Of a DNA stretch of 6,243 nucleotides, positions 5,225 through 6,243 are shown piece after piece; within the stretch, counting starts at the first letter, position 1, and each line of letters begins with the position of its first letter. The notes beneath the pieces are model-generated. The model saw only the letters and a list, made by a program, of their open reading frames with translations, was not told where the DNA came from and made no database searches. Position numbers and translations under genes: made by a program. Source of the DNA: Nitrospiraceae bacterium (lineage in GTDB: Bacteria; Nitrospirota; Thermodesulfovibrionia; Thermodesulfovibrionales; Dissulfurispiraceae); the NCBI GenBank assembly GCA_003170655.1, contig PMYY01000168.1, positions 7,273-13,515 of the forward strand. The letters are read 5' to 3'.

Positions 5225-6243
5225 ATGAGGAAATTATCTATTGCATTAGCTATCGCTTTTAGCATTTTCATGGCACCCTCTGTCTATGCCGAGGAACCGA
5301 CACTGGCTGGAGAGGTTAGTCTTAAGGGCCTTCTCACAAACGTTAAGGGTAATGACGCGAAGTTTAATGAATATAGCGACCTTCACGACGGTCTTTATGG
5401 TCGCGCAAAGCTGCTCTATGACACCGATGCTTGGTGGCTAAAAGCCAATGCCAGCGATATTGGCTACGATACCCAAAATTACCAGCTCGACGGAGGAATG
5501 TGGGGGATTCTTAAGTCTAATGCTTTTTATAAGGAGATCCCGCATAACATCGGCTTTGGAGCGAGGAGTATGTTTACAGGAGTGGGCTCTGGAAATCTAT
5601 CCCTGCCACCCGGAGTAGATCCCACCGATGCAACAACATGGCCATCATCGTTCAATTATTCCACCGAACGGCGACAGACCGGAGGCTCGTTCTCACTCGA
5701 TGTTATCAAACCCTTTTTCTTTAATGCATCAGCTACGACTGAGCAGCGCAAAGGCAATAGGCCAGCAGGAGTGAGCCTTGATTCGGGTAACGCGCAAGCT
5801 CTGGAGTTACCTGCCCCTGTCGATTACCGCACCGATATCCTTAAAACCGAACTGGGCTATGCAAAGAAACCGCTCTTCCTGGATCTTTATTTTATGTACA
5901 GCGAATTTGATAACAAGAATGAAATTCTGAATTTCGACAATTTTTCACTCGGGACATCGGATACTTTGACGCTGCCTCCGGACAACAAATATTACAAGGT
6001 CGGGTTCAAAGGTGCTGTCAAACTGCCTTTTGATTCGAAGTTCAGCATCAATACCGGCTGGTCTCAAACTACTTCGCACACAAATTTGTTGACTGCGGAT
6101 AACCTTTTCGGCCTCACTCTTACACCAGCAACTTTCAACGGAAAGATCGCAACGCAGAATATTGATGTAGCATTGACGAGCACGCCTGTTGATTTCCTCG
6201 ATGGAACGATATTCTATAAATATTACAATCGGGACAATAGATC
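5225..6243 (+). CDS. MtrB/PioB-family outer-membrane beta-barrel porin (partial, 3' end missing)
   Basis: Open frame of 339 codons running off the right edge without a stop. A signal peptide covers residues 1-22 (MRK, hydrophobic 5-16, VYA cleavage before EEP). The mature part shows alternating aromatic and polar strands and turns typical of an outer-membrane barrel (LYGRAKLLYDTDAWWLKANA, FKGAVKLPFDSKFSINTGW, TIFYKYYNRDN). Its position straight after a decaheme MtrA-like cytochrome identifies it as the MtrB/PioB partner, which wraps the cytochrome and places it across the outer membrane. Full-length members are about 650-850 residues, so roughly half is present. AGGAGG at 5214-5219, five bases before the ATG and sharing bases with the previous stop, is a strong ribosome binding site. 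No cysteine occurs in the visible part, so the N-terminal CxxC motif of Shewanella MtrB is absent. Family call rests on context plus general barrel features. Confidence 0.85.
   Translation, partial: MRKLSIALAIAFSIFMAPSVYAEEPTLAGEVSLKGLLTNVKGNDAKFNEYSDLHDGLYGRAKLLYDTDAWWLKANASDIGYDTQNYQLDGGMWGILKSNAFYKEIPHNIGFGARSMFTGVGSGNLSLPPGVDPTDATTWPSSFNYSTERRQTGGSFSLDVIKPFFFNASATTEQRKGNRPAGVSLDSGNAQALELPAPVDYRTDILKTELGYAKKPLFLDLYFMYSEFDNKNEILNFDNFSLGTSDTLTLPPDNKYYKVGFKGAVKLPFDSKFSINTGWSQTTSHTNLLTADNLFGLTLTPATFNGKIATQNIDVALTSTPVDFLDGTIFYKYYNRDNR

Overview
The window looks like accessory or lightly decayed chromosome of an anaerobic, metal- or electrode-respiring type of bacterium. Three things point to Desulfobacterota (Geobacter-like) or a related lineage such as Nitrospirota: a decaheme c-type cytochrome followed by an MtrB/PioB-type porin, a PAS histidine kinase with an Rcp1-like response regulator, and a gene whose catalytic site only appears if an in-frame TGA is read as selenocysteine. 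The taxonomic placement is inference; no rRNA or other phylogenetic marker is present.

Left part (1-1000): an exported FixH/YtkA-like protein (137-613, +), then about 390 bases with no intact gene. Within this stretch lies a short, frameshifted remnant of a group II intron reverse transcriptase on the minus strand (about 635-813), recognisable by its RGTPQG and YADD motifs.

Middle part (1001-2997): a two-component signalling operon on the + strand made of overlapping or near-touching units. These are a 23-codon lysine-rich leader ORF, a PAS sensor kinase split by an in-frame TAA just after its phospho-accepting histidine (1072-1704 and 1714-2337), an intact single-domain response regulator (2334-2783), and the internally deleted, frameshifted remnant of a second response-regulator/kinase gene (2780-2997). 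The operon's response regulator looks functional; its kinase and the trailing gene look broken.

Minus-strand gene (3205-3834): a DsbA/FrnE-like thioredoxin-fold protein. A conventional reading starts at an internal GTG and loses the active site. Starting at the ATG at 3834, which has a strong GGAGG ribosome binding site, gives a complete 209-residue protein with a U-P-W-C redox motif, where U is the TGA at 3790-3792. A 9-bp hairpin with a G in its apical loop lies at the usual distance downstream for a bacterial SECIS element. This is the most notable item in the window.

Right part (3835-6243): a 451-base divergent intergenic region carrying a plausible sigma70 promoter, then a tightly coupled pair. 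The first gene is an MtrA/DmsE-family periplasmic decaheme cytochrome (4286-5215). The second is an MtrB/PioB-family outer-membrane barrel that runs off the window (5225-6243). Together they would form a trans-outer-membrane electron conduit.
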